From Acidobacteriota bacterium (GTDB taxonomy: Bacteria > Acidobacteriota > Vicinamibacteria > Vicinamibacterales > CAVVIG01), in contig QHWK01000090.1 in NCBI GenBank assembly GCA_003223775.1, positions 1 through 6,190 on the forward strand: a stretch of 6,190 nucleotides of DNA, read 5' to 3'. Below are positions 1 to 5,154 of this stretch, in pieces. The notes beneath the pieces were generated by a model that had not been told where the DNA came from, made no database searches, and saw nothing but the letters and a program-made list of their open reading frames with translations. The translations under genes and the position numbers were made by a program. How positions within the stretch are numbered: the first letter of the stretch is position 1; each line of letters starts with the position of its first letter.

Positions 1-612
1 CGTCAGCGCCGCCGACTGCCCGGGCGCAAGGCTGTCGCGCGTCGCGCGCAGATCGACGGTGATCTGCCGCGCGAGCATCTCGATGAACCCCGATCCGAAC
101 ATGCCGAGCGTGTTGCGCGAGTTCGCGATCGTCTGCATCGTGACGGGCAGCGCCGCCTCGTTCATGGCGCCGCGCGTCGGCATCGTGTCGAACGAATCGA
201 AGGTTGCGAAGTCGAACCGCTGCGCGAGCACGAACACGTTCGCGACGATGTCGCCGCCGCCGCCGGGGATGCCGAAGGGTGCGTTGTGGCAGCCGGCGCA
301 CGAGTTCGCCTCCGGCGCCGAAAGACGGTTGAAGTTGCGCGGGAACTCGAGCGGGCTGCCCGGATCGGCGAGCGGCGCGCCGGTGCCTTTGGTGCGCGGC
401 CGCCCTCCGCCTTCCTCGATGGTCCACACCGCCGTGAACAGATGGCGGCCGTGCGCCATCAGCGCGTCGAGCGGCGTCGAGAGCTCCTCGCCGTCGACGA
501 GGTGCACGGGGACCGACACTTCTCTCCCGATGGCCGATTGCGCCGCGACGGTCGCGGAGAGCGACGTCGCGAAGAGCGCCAGCAGGGATCCGACGAGACG
601 ATTCGGCTTCAC
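1..612 (-). CDS. Exported c-type cytochrome, di-heme oxidoreductase-like (3' part outside window)
   Basis: The reading frame starts at a GTG (610-612) and runs open off the left edge, giving 204 visible residues. An AGGAGG (617-622) lies 4 bases upstream. Residues 1-25 form a signal peptide: basic start (KPNR), hydrophobic stretch LVGSLLALFATSLSATV, then an AAQ-type cleavage region, so the protein is exported. A single heme-c attachment motif, CAGCH, is at residues 105-109, preceded by FNRLSAPEANS and followed by a glycine-rich loop (GIPGGGGD). The pattern of a phenylalanine/asparagine-rich lead into CxxCH, and later a FGSGFIEMLARQ segment (172-183), resembles the di-heme 'thiol oxidoreductase' (DHOR, COG3488-like) and related cytochrome c peroxidase-like families. 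A second heme site would lie outside the window. A role in periplasmic electron transfer is likely; the substrate cannot be told. The gene is set apart from its upstream neighbour by 120 bp holding a promoter-like sequence, so it may be its own transcript. Cytochrome call is firm, subfamily tentative. Confidence 0.8.
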   Translation of the reverse strand, partial: MKPNRLVGSLLALFATSLSATVAAQSAIGREVSVPVHLVDGEELSTPLDALMAHGRHLFTAVWTIEEGGGRPRTKGTGAPLADPGSPLEFPRNFNRLSAPEANSCAGCHNAPFGIPGGGGDIVANVFVLAQRFDFATFDSFDTMPTRGAMNEAALPVTMQTIANSRNTLGMFGSGFIEMLARQITVDLRATRDSLAPGQSAALT

Positions 613-616
613 GTGG

Positions 617-622
617 CCTCCT
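617..622 (-). promoter_or_regulatory. Ribosome binding site of the cytochrome gene
   Basis: AGGAGG on the minus strand, 4 bases before a GTG codon. It decides this non-ATG start. An upstream ATG (633-635) is out of frame and was not used. Confidence 0.7.
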
Positions 623-655
623 CGCGGGGCGCCATGTGCGGCCGGGGGGATTTGA

Positions 656-685
656 ATTATCGCGGAGGTGTACCGCGCGGCACAA
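656..685 (-). promoter_or_regulatory. Candidate sigma70-like promoter for the cytochrome gene
   Basis: On the minus strand, TTGTGC (680-685) is separated by 18 bases from GATAAT (656-661), which matches the TATAAT consensus at five of six bases. The -35 matches only TTG. The short A/T-rich patch at 650-661 stands out in otherwise GC-rich DNA and is about 33 bases upstream of the ribosome binding site. Sequence likeness only. Confidence 0.35.
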
Positions 686-688
686 GAG

Positions 689-724
689 CGCGCCAGCCCA
701 TCCGGAATGTGATGAGCTGGCGCG
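689..724 (-). terminator. GC-rich hairpin after the YdhR-like gene, weak terminator candidate
   Basis: CGCGCCAGC (689-697) and GCTGGCGCG (716-724) are perfect 9-bp inverted repeats around an 18-base loop, starting 9 bases past the stop codon of the 733-1047 gene. No T-run follows on the minus strand, so it is not a classic intrinsic terminator. It could stabilise the 3' end or help termination by another route. Confidence 0.3.
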
Positions 725-732
725 AGCGAAGA

Positions 733-1047
733 TCAGGTGGTGGCGAGCAGGCCGTTCGTCACGCGCGTCGGCGACTCGAGCACCTCGAACTCGCGCGCGG
801 TGACGTCGACGAGGTTCGGATGCGCCCCGATCGACTTGAAGAGGTCGCTCCCTTTGTAGCGCTCGAGCGCCTCGCGGCTCTCCCAGAGGTAGACGCCGCC
901 GAAGATCCCGCGCTCGGCGTCCTTCAGCCAGATTTTGCTGACGAGGCCCGGCACCGCGGCGAACGCGGGCGCGACGTCGTCGCACAGCTTGGCGTACTGC
1001 GCCTGGTCGATCCCGTCGAGACGGAAATTCACGATGAGTACGTGCAC
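733..1047 (-). CDS. YdhR-like putative monooxygenase, dimeric alpha/beta-barrel protein
   Basis: A 104-residue protein starting at GTG (1045-1047) and ending with TGA. AAGGAG (1055-1060) sits 7 bases upstream. The frame is open much further upstream (to about 1647), but that stretch is arginine-rich noise antisense-like to the neighbour's coding frame, so the long start was refused. The protein begins with a beta strand (VHVLIVNFRL), then an amphipathic helix, PGLVSKIWLKD (33-43), GIFGGVYLWESREALERY (47-64) and a C-terminal strand EFEVLESPTR. This layout (PGxxxKxW, then GGxYLW/F, then aromatic helix) matches YdhR and related ferredoxin-like dimeric barrel proteins often named putative monooxygenases. 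No cofactor motif is expected in the family. The stop of the upstream asparaginase (TAA, 1059-1061) overlaps this gene's ribosome binding site, with 11 bases between the genes, so the two are probably translationally coupled. The substrate is unknown. Confidence 0.82.
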   Translation of the reverse strand: MHVLIVNFRLDGIDQAQYAKLCDDVAPAFAAVPGLVSKIWLKDAERGIFGGVYLWESREALERYKGSDLFKSIGAHPNLVDVTAREFEVLESPTRVTNGLLATT

Positions 1048-1054
1048 AGTCGCG

Positions 1055-1060
1055 CTCCTT
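1055..1060 (-). promoter_or_regulatory. Ribosome binding site of the YdhR-like gene, overlapping the upstream stop
   Basis: AAGGAG shares bases with the TAA stop of the upstream asparaginase gene and lies 7 bases before GTG. This supports the GTG start and translational coupling of the two genes. Confidence 0.75.
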
Positions 1061-2180
1061 AATCGGTTGCGCTGCCGCTGAACAGCGCGTCGGTCTTGAC
1101 CGTCTGGGCCCCGTTCTCCGTGCAGACCGAGTAGGTCGATTCGTACATGGCCACGCCGGCGTGCTCGCCCTTCGCGTTCAGCACATAGAAGTTCAATCCG
1201 AAGTTCGGCTGCCCCTTCGAGTTCAGCAGACGCTTCTCGACGGTGTTCTTCGCGATCCGCTTCAGGACGGTGATCGCGGCGTCCTTCGGATGCGCGCCGC
1301 GCCGCATCTCCTCGACGATCATGAACGACGACAGGTTGTAGAGATTGGCTTCGCCGCGCCCGGTCGATCCGGCGGCGCCGACCTCGCCGTCGACGTACAG
1401 CCCCGCGCCGAGAATCGGCGAGTCGCCGACGCGGCCTGGAATCTTCCACGACAGCCCGCTCGTCGTCGTCACGCCGCAGATCTCGCCTTTCGCGTTGATG
1501 CCGTCGCAGTTGATCGTGCCGTAGTAGTGATCGCGATCGATCCAGCCTTCCGCGATCATCTGCATCGCGACGGCGTGATACGCCTGCTGCCGATCCTTTG
1601 GCGAGAGATAGTGCAGCGGATCGATCCGCCGCTTCCACTCGAGCCACTTCTTCCGCGAGTTCTCGGTGTTGAGATCGTCCTCGATCTTGAACCCCATCCC
1701 GCGCGCGAATTCCTGCGCGCCCTTGCCGACGAGCAGGTGATGATCGGTCTCGTCCATCACGAGCTGCGCGACCTTCGACGGCGTGCGGACGCCCTCGATC
1801 GCGGCGACGCCGCCGGCGCGCTTGCGCGGGCCGTGCATGCAGCAGGAGTCGAGCTGCACGATGCCGTCGGCGTTCGGCAGGCCGCCGTAGCCGACGCTGT
1901 CGTCCAGCGGATCGAGCTCGACGAGGTTGACGCCCGCAACCAGCGCGTCGAGGACGTCCGATCCGCCGGCGATCATCTGGAACGCCTTCTCGATGCAGGT
2001 CTGCGAGCCGCCGTTCTTGAACTTATGGCCGTTGCTCGACGAGATGACGACCGGCTTCACGCTCTTCGGCGTCATCACCGTCAGCCCCTGGCCGAAGACC
2101 GTCTTCGGCACCGCGGCAGCTGCCGCCGCGGCGGCCGTCGTCGTCTGCACGAACTCGCGGCGGCTCAACTTCCTGCGCAT
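1059..2180 (-). CDS. Tat-exported glycosylasparaginase/isoaspartyl peptidase family Ntn-hydrolase, copy A
   Basis: A 373-residue threonine-nucleophile hydrolase of the asparaginase 2 (T2) family. Such enzymes are made as a precursor that cuts itself into alpha and beta chains, and they cleave the GlcNAc-asparagine bond, isoaspartyl peptides or asparagine. The start is ATG (2178-2180), with GGAGG (2185-2189) upstream. Residues 1-31 are a twin-arginine signal (SRREFVQ, an alanine run, cleavage near VFGQ), so it acts in the periplasm. The predicted self-cleavage is Gly221-Thr222 in HYYGTINCDG; Thr222 becomes the N-terminal nucleophile. Supporting motifs are TTTSG (238-242), KIPGRVGDSPI (246-256), YVDGEVGAAGSTGRGE (262-277) and VEEMRRGAHP (289-298). 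The GRVGDSP and VDxxxGAAxxTGxGE pattern is that of glycosylasparaginase, but the residue before Thr is Gly, as in isoaspartyl peptidases, rather than the Asp of human and Elizabethkingia glycosylasparaginases. It is a close tandem paralogue of copy B. Family is sure, substrate is not. Confidence 0.9.
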   Translation of the reverse strand: MRRKLSRREFVQTTTAAAAAAAAVPKTVFGQGLTVMTPKSVKPVVISSSNGHKFKNGGSQTCIEKAFQMIAGGSDVLDALVAGVNLVELDPLDDSVGYGGLPNADGIVQLDSCCMHGPRKRAGGVAAIEGVRTPSKVAQLVMDETDHHLLVGKGAQEFARGMGFKIEDDLNTENSRKKWLEWKRRIDPLHYLSPKDRQQAYHAVAMQMIAEGWIDRDHYYGTINCDGINAKGEICGVTTTSGLSWKIPGRVGDSPILGAGLYVDGEVGAAGSTGRGEANLYNLSSFMIVEEMRRGAHPKDAAITVLKRIAKNTVEKRLLNSKGQPNFGLNFYVLNAKGEHAGVAMYESTYSVCTENGAQTVKTDALFSGSATD

Positions 2181-2184
2181 TGGT

Positions 2185-2189
2185 CCTCC
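2185..2189 (-). promoter_or_regulatory. Ribosome binding site of asparaginase copy A
   Basis: GGAGG lies 4 bases upstream of the ATG at 2180. It settles the start, since the frame is open for about 1 kb upstream through the repeat and an alternative frame of copy B. Confidence 0.7.
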
Positions 2190-2203
2190 GTCCTCTGTGG
2201 CTC

Positions 2204-2266
2204 TACCTACCCGGCCTACCTGGCCCACCCGGCCTGCCTGGCCCACCCGGCCTGCCCGGCCTACGT
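2204..2266. repeat. 9-bp tandem array (GGCCYRCCY) between the two asparaginase genes
   Basis: Six consecutive 9-bp units run from 2213 to 2266: GGCCTACCT, GGCCCACCC, GGCCTGCCT, GGCCCACCC, GGCCTGCCC and GGCCTACGT. A degenerate unit precedes them (2204-2212). Units 1-2 and 3-4 also form an 18-bp higher-order repeat with one mismatch. The array includes the TAG stop of copy B (2261-2263) and its last Thr codon. On the transcribed strand it is G-rich, with several GGG and GG runs. It separates the two paralogues by 80 bp of non-coding DNA. Confidence 0.85.
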
Positions 2267-3376
2267 CGGCCGTCCTTCGTAGAGCGCGTCGCTCTTCAGC
2301 GTCTCCGGTCCCTTTTCGGTGCAAACCGCGTACGTGCCCTCGTACATCGACGCGCCGGCGTACTCGCCCTTCGCGTTCAGCACGTAGAAGCTCAGGCCGA
2401 AGTTCGGCTGCCCTTTCGCGTTCAGGAGCCGCTTCTCGATCGTGTTCTTCGCGACGCGCTTCAGCGCCGTCATCGCCGCGTCCTTCGGATGCGCGCCGCG
2501 CCGCATCTCCTCGACGATGAGGAACGACGACAGGTTGTAGAGGTTCGCTTCGCCGCGTCCCGTCGATCCGGCGGCGCCGACGTCGCCGTCGACGTAGAGT
2601 CCCGCGCCCAGAATCGGCGAGTCGCCGGCGCGGCCCGGAATCTTCCACGCGAGGCCGCTCGTCGTCGTCACGCCGCAGATCTCGCCCTTCGGGTTGACGC
2701 CGTCGCAGTTGATCGTGCCCCAGAAGTGCTCGCCGTCGATGAGGCCTTCGCGCACCATCTGGATGCCGGCGTCGTACCAGGCCTGCGCGCGCTCCTTCGG
2801 GCTCAGGTAGTGCAGCGGATCCGTGCGCCGCTTCCACTCGAGCCACTGCTTGCGCGCGTTCTCGTTGATCAGCCCTTCCTCGATCTTGATCCCCATCGCG
2901 CGCGCGAAATCCTGCGCGCCCTTGCCGACGAGCAGATGGTGATCCGTTTCGTCGGCGACGAGCTGCGCGACGCGCGCGGGCGCGCGGACGCCCTCGATCC
3001 CCGCGACGGCGCCGGCGCGCTTCTTCGGCCCGTGCATGCACGACGCGTCGAGCTGTACGACGCCCTCCGCGTCTGGCAGGCCGCTCCAGCCGACGCCGGT
3101 CTGGTTCGGATCGAGCTCGACGATGGAGACGCCCGCGACCAGCGCGTCGAGGACGTCGGCGCCGCCGGTCATCATCTTGAACGCCTTCGCCACGCACGTG
3201 ACGCCGTCGGCGTCTTTCGATCGGTTGCCGTTGGACGAGGCGACGACGCAGGGCCTGGCGCTCTTGGGCGTCATCATCGTCGGCGCCTGCCCGAATACCG
3301 TCTTCGGTACCCCGACCGCAGCCGCCGCCACCGCGGTCGTCGTCTGCACGAACTCGCGTCGATTCAGTTTTTTCAT
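2261..3376 (-). CDS. Tat-exported glycosylasparaginase/isoaspartyl peptidase family Ntn-hydrolase, copy B
   Basis: A 371-residue paralogue of copy A, co-directional and upstream of it. By eye about three quarters of residues are the same, with near colinearity throughout; this was not computed. The start is ATG (3374-3376), just after a GGAGG-containing purine stretch. A twin-arginine signal (NRREFVQTTT, alanine-rich core, VFGQ) again points to the periplasm. Predicted self-processing is between Gly220 and Thr221 in HFWGTINCDG. Active-site region motifs are TTTSG (237-241), KIPGRAGDSPI (245-255) and YVDGDVGAAGSTGRGE (261-276). A visible difference from copy A is Ala for Val in the GR(V/A)GDSP loop next to the substrate-binding Arg and Asp. 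WKRRTDPLHYLSPKERAQAW (181-200), found in both copies, lies just before the cleavage site, in the linker that family members usually lose or leave disordered. Cysteines at 43, 61, 113, 224, 234 and 352 are mostly shared and could form periplasmic disulfides. Substrate may differ between copies. Confidence 0.9.
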   Translation of the reverse strand: MKKLNRREFVQTTTAVAAAAVGVPKTVFGQAPTMMTPKSARPCVVASSNGNRSKDADGVTCVAKAFKMMTGGADVLDALVAGVSIVELDPNQTGVGWSGLPDAEGVVQLDASCMHGPKKRAGAVAGIEGVRAPARVAQLVADETDHHLLVGKGAQDFARAMGIKIEEGLINENARKQWLEWKRRTDPLHYLSPKERAQAWYDAGIQMVREGLIDGEHFWGTINCDGVNPKGEICGVTTTSGLAWKIPGRAGDSPILGAGLYVDGDVGAAGSTGRGEANLYNLSSFLIVEEMRRGAHPKDAAMTALKRVAKNTIEKRLLNAKGQPNFGLSFYVLNAKGEYAGASMYEGTYAVCTEKGPETLKSDALYEGRPT

Positions 3377-3387
3377 GCCCCCCTCCG

Positions 3388-3416
3388 CGAAAAAGGGGTC
3401 GTACCCCTTTTTTTCG
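3388..3416. terminator. A-tract/GGGG palindrome; possible bidirectional terminator or REP-like element
   Basis: A perfect 10-bp stem, AAAAAGGGGT (3390-3399) with its complement (3403-3412), closes on a 3-base CGT loop. A further CG pair forms after two bulged Ts. Read on either strand, the GGGGT/ACCCC hairpin is followed by a T-run (five on minus, seven on plus), which is the form of an intrinsic terminator. A further partial copy, CCCTTTTTCGG, is at 3422-3432, touching the stop of the dehydrogenase gene. It lies in the 56-bp gap before asparaginase B, immediately ahead of that gene's ribosome binding site, so it could end the dehydrogenase transcript or act as a leader hairpin. A REP-type repeated palindrome is the alternative. 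Confidence 0.5.
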
Positions 3417-3432
3417 GCGAGCCCTTTTTCGG

Positions 3433-4479
3433 CTAACCGTTCGCCAGCACGTTGGCGGCGATTATCATCCGTTGCGCCTCGGAAGTCCCCTGATAAATTT
3501 CCGTCGCGCGCACGTCGCGAAAGAGGCGTTCGACGACCGAACCGCGGCGGTAGCCGGCCGACGCGAGAATCTGCATCGCCTTGTCGGCCGCCTTGTGCGC
3601 CGCCTCGGACGCGGCGAGCTTCGCCATCGACGCCTCGACGGTGCTCTTGTCCTGCGTCTCCTTCGCGGAGGCCGCTTTCAGCATGAGCATCCGCGCGGCG
3701 GCGAGCTCGGTGGCCATGTCGGCGAGCATCCACTGAATCGCCTGGTAGTTCGCGATCGGCTGGCCGAATGCCTGCCGGTCTTTGGCGTAGCGGACCGCGG
3801 CGTCGAGAGCGGCGAGCCCGATGCCGGTCGCCTGCGCGGCGATGCCGACCCGGCCGCCGTCGAGCGCGGCCATGGCGATCCCGAAGCCCTGCCCTTCAGC
3901 GCCCATGAGAGCCGAGGCCGGCAAGCGCAGATCCTCGAAGCTCAGCGAAACCGTGGTCGAAGCGCGCAGGCCCATCTTGTCTTCGTGCTTGCCGACGTGC
4001 AGGCCGCTCACGCCGGCCTCGACGAGAAAACAGCTGATCCCTTTCGCCCCCGGCTCGCCGGTGCGCGCCCAGACGACGATGACGCCCGCGTGATCGCCCG
4101 AGGACAGCGCGAACGACCCCACCGCCTCGCCGCGCGCGAGCGGCCGCAGCCAGCGCTCGCGCTGGTGATCGCGGCCGGCGTACGCGATCACCTCGGCGAC
4201 GAGCGAGTTGGTCACCGACAGCGCGACGGCGACCGTCGCGCTCGCGCGCGCGATCGCTTCGATCGCGAGGGCGTAGCTCACGTAGTCCCGGCCCGCGCCG
4301 CCCCACTGCTTCGGGATCGTGACACCGCACAGGCCGTGCTGCGCCGCCGCGTGGATCACGTCGGCCGGGAATTCGCCGCTCCTGTCGATCCCCGCCGCGC
4401 GGAACGCGACCACGTCGCGCGCGAACGCTTCGATCTGCTGCTGGAATTCGGCCTGTTCGGCGGTGAGCTCGAGGCGCAT
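3433..4479 (-). CDS. Acyl-CoA dehydrogenase family protein with internal deletion, likely impaired
   Basis: Acyl-CoA dehydrogenases are FAD flavoenzymes that oxidise acyl-CoA to enoyl-CoA and pass electrons to ETF. This 348-residue protein is colinear with short-chain/butyryl-CoA types: N-terminal helical domain (1-115, with PKQWGGAGRDYVSYALAIEA), beta domain remnant (116-200, with GAKGISCFLVE, KMGLRASTT and FEDLRLP), and C-terminal helical domain (201-348, with DGGRVGIAAQATGI, YAKDRQAFGQPI, and RDVRATEIYQGTSEAQR). Two oddities stand out. GSFALS (121-126) is followed directly by SGDHAGVIVVWART, so about 32 residues, including the EPxxGSD signature and the WIT/S flavin-contact segment, are missing. 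That matches the shortfall from the usual 380. The base position in IY(E)GTSE is Gln330, and the alternative base position used by isovaleryl-CoA dehydrogenase is Gly. The deletion is in frame and no stop interrupts the gene. No Shine-Dalgarno is visible before the ATG; a heptamer repeat begins 4 bases upstream. Fold assignment is sure; activity is doubtful. Confidence 0.85.
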   Translation of the reverse strand: MRLELTAEQAEFQQQIEAFARDVVAFRAAGIDRSGEFPADVIHAAAQHGLCGVTIPKQWGGAGRDYVSYALAIEAIARASATVAVALSVTNSLVAEVIAYAGRDHQRERWLRPLARGEAVGSFALSSGDHAGVIVVWARTGEPGAKGISCFLVEAGVSGLHVGKHEDKMGLRASTTVSLSFEDLRLPASALMGAEGQGFGIAMAALDGGRVGIAAQATGIGLAALDAAVRYAKDRQAFGQPIANYQAIQWMLADMATELAAARMLMLKAASAKETQDKSTVEASMAKLAASEAAHKAADKAMQILASAGYRRGSVVERLFRDVRATEIYQGTSEAQRMIIAANVLANG

Positions 4480-4483
4480 GTGA

Positions 4484-4518
4484 GGGTATTGGGGATTGGG
4501 GATCAGGGATTGGGGATT
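4484..4518 (+). repeat. GGGGATT heptamer array, left arm
   Basis: Five successive 7-bp units on the plus strand: GGGTATT (4484), GGGGATT (4491), GGGGATC (4498), AGGGATT (4505) and GGGGATT (4512). G-runs of three or more recur every 7 bases, a pattern able to form a G-quadruplex on the plus strand. It ends 4 bases from the ATG of the acyl-CoA dehydrogenase, occupying the place of a ribosome binding site. It faces an opposite-strand array at 4584-4611. Confidence 0.9.
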
Positions 4519-4583
4519 GGTTGGATCACAACCGTCACGGCTGCCTTACGTTCTCACAACTTATCCCAGCTCACCAGTCCCTC
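4519..4583. other. Spacer between the two heptamer arms
   Basis: Sixty-five bases of mixed composition separate the arms. TCACAAC occurs twice in direct orientation (4526-4532 and 4554-4560), and a short CCGT/ACGG inverted pair lies at 4532-4539. I see no coding sequence and no convincing promoter here. Confidence 0.4.
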
Positions 4584-4611
4584 CATCCCCAATCCCCAAT
4601 CCCCAATCCCT
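4584..4611 (-). repeat. GGGGATT heptamer array, right arm (inverted)
   Basis: Four 7-bp units on the minus strand, reading downwards: AGGGATT (4605-4611), GGGGATT (4598), GGGGATT (4591) and GGGGATG (4584). The first unit starts inside the TAG stop of the HIT gene. Together with 4484-4518 it makes a large inverted repeat spanning almost the whole gap. In the transcript this arm is G-rich with four evenly spaced G-runs, a quadruplex-capable pattern right after the HIT stop codon. Confidence 0.9.
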
Positions 4612-5107
4612 ACGCCTGGTCCCGCGACAGGCGCTCGAAGATCGGGACGAGCCGCGCCTTCGTGGCGTCGAGCGACTCGGGGAGCACGCGGACGTTGCCG
4701 ACGACGGTCATGAAGTTGGTGTCGCCGCTCCAGCGCGGGACGAGATGGACGTGCAGGTGATCGGCGACGCCGGCGCCGGCCGGCCGGCCGAGGTTGATCC
4801 CGACGTTGATCCCCTGCGGCTTGTACGCCTCGTTGAGCGCCATTTCGGACCAGCGCGTGTACCGCATCAGCTCCGCCAGCTCCTCGGCGTTCATCGCCGC
4901 CAGGTTCGGCACGTGCCGCGTCGGCACGACCATCAGGTGGCCGTTGTTGTACGGATAGAGATTGAGGATGACGAACGAGAGACGGCCGCGCGCGACGATG
5001 AGATCGGCGCGGTCCTTATCGGACGTGTGGCAGAAGATGCAGGGTGGGGCGTCGCCGCTCGCGCCGGCCACGTAGGCGAGCCTCCACGGGGCCCACAGGC
5101 GTTCCAT
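4610..5107 (-). CDS. HIT-family protein, AP4A phosphorylase/hydrolase-like
   Basis: A 165-residue histidine-triad protein. HIT enzymes hydrolyse or phosphorolyse nucleoside phosphate bonds; the nearest described bacterial type by overall look is the Ap4A phosphorylase group (mycobacterial Rv2613c-like), which recycles dinucleoside polyphosphates in the cytoplasm. Visible features are an N-terminal LWAPWRLAYV (4-13), typical of this branch; a CxxC (Cys23-Cys26), a possible metal site with later histidines; the domain core FVILNLYPYNNGHLMVVPTRHV (45-66); and the triad HLHVHLVPRW with His117, His119 and His121. The central triad histidine is the usual nucleotidylated nucleophile. The C-terminal GDTNFMTVVGNVRVLPESL is also characteristic. 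Length is normal. No Shine-Dalgarno precedes the ATG; the leader is C-rich because a heptamer hairpin fills the 47-bp gap from the HU-like gene. The stop codon overlaps another heptamer array. Confidence 0.9.
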   Translation of the reverse strand: MERLWAPWRLAYVAGASGDAPPCIFCHTSDKDRADLIVARGRLSFVILNLYPYNNGHLMVVPTRHVPNLAAMNAEELAELMRYTRWSEMALNEAYKPQGINVGINLGRPAGAGVADHLHVHLVPRWSGDTNFMTVVGNVRVLPESLDATKARLVPIFERLSRDQA

Positions 5108-5119
5108 AGAGCGGAGGTT

Positions 5120-5151
5120 GGGGATTGGGGATTAGCCAATCCCCAATCCCC
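5120..5151. repeat. Perfect 14-bp hairpin built of GGGGATT heptamers
   Basis: Two head-to-tail GGGGATT units (5120-5133) are followed by a 4-base AGCC loop and then their exact reverse complement (5138-5151). The element fills the gap between the HU-like stop (5155-5157) and the HIT start (5107). It has no T-run on the minus strand, so it is not a classic terminator. It uses the same heptamer as the locus at 4484-4611. Confidence 0.9.
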
Positions 5152-5154
5152 TTC

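Noticed and set aside
59..1062. Plus-strand open frames over the cytochrome and YdhR-like genes
   Set aside because: They are antisense shadows in GC-rich DNA with low-complexity composition; the minus strand has signal peptide, CxxCH and a recognisable fold.
1048..1647. N-terminal extension of the YdhR-like gene by about 200 arginine-rich residues
   Set aside because: It lies fully within the asparaginase A coding region in another frame, has the arginine/aspartate composition of a shadow frame, and a good ribosome binding site marks the GTG at 1047.
2181..3197. Long open frame upstream of asparaginase A
   Set aside because: It is an alternative frame of asparaginase B plus the 9-bp repeat. 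It looks repeated only because the two asparaginases are paralogues; GGAGG at 2185-2189 sets the true start.
3391..3416. Insertion sequence terminal repeat
   Set aside because: There is no transposase gene, second terminus or target duplication around the palindrome.
2180..3436. Plus-strand frame with a collagen-like LPGLPGPPGLPG start
   Set aside because: The collagen-like stretch is the 9-bp GGCCYRCCY repeat read in one frame; the rest is the antisense of asparaginase B.
4090..4110. Frameshift explaining the gap in the acyl-CoA dehydrogenase
   Set aside because: There are no extra bases between the two conserved blocks that could encode the missing segment in another frame; it is a deletion, not a shift.
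4519..4583. Promoter for the acyl-CoA dehydrogenase (TTGTGA at 4554-4559 as -35)
   Set aside because: No acceptable -10 box lies 16-18 bases downstream.
4484..5151. CRISPR array
   Set aside because: Units are only 7 bp, contiguous, without unique spacers, and no cas genes are present.
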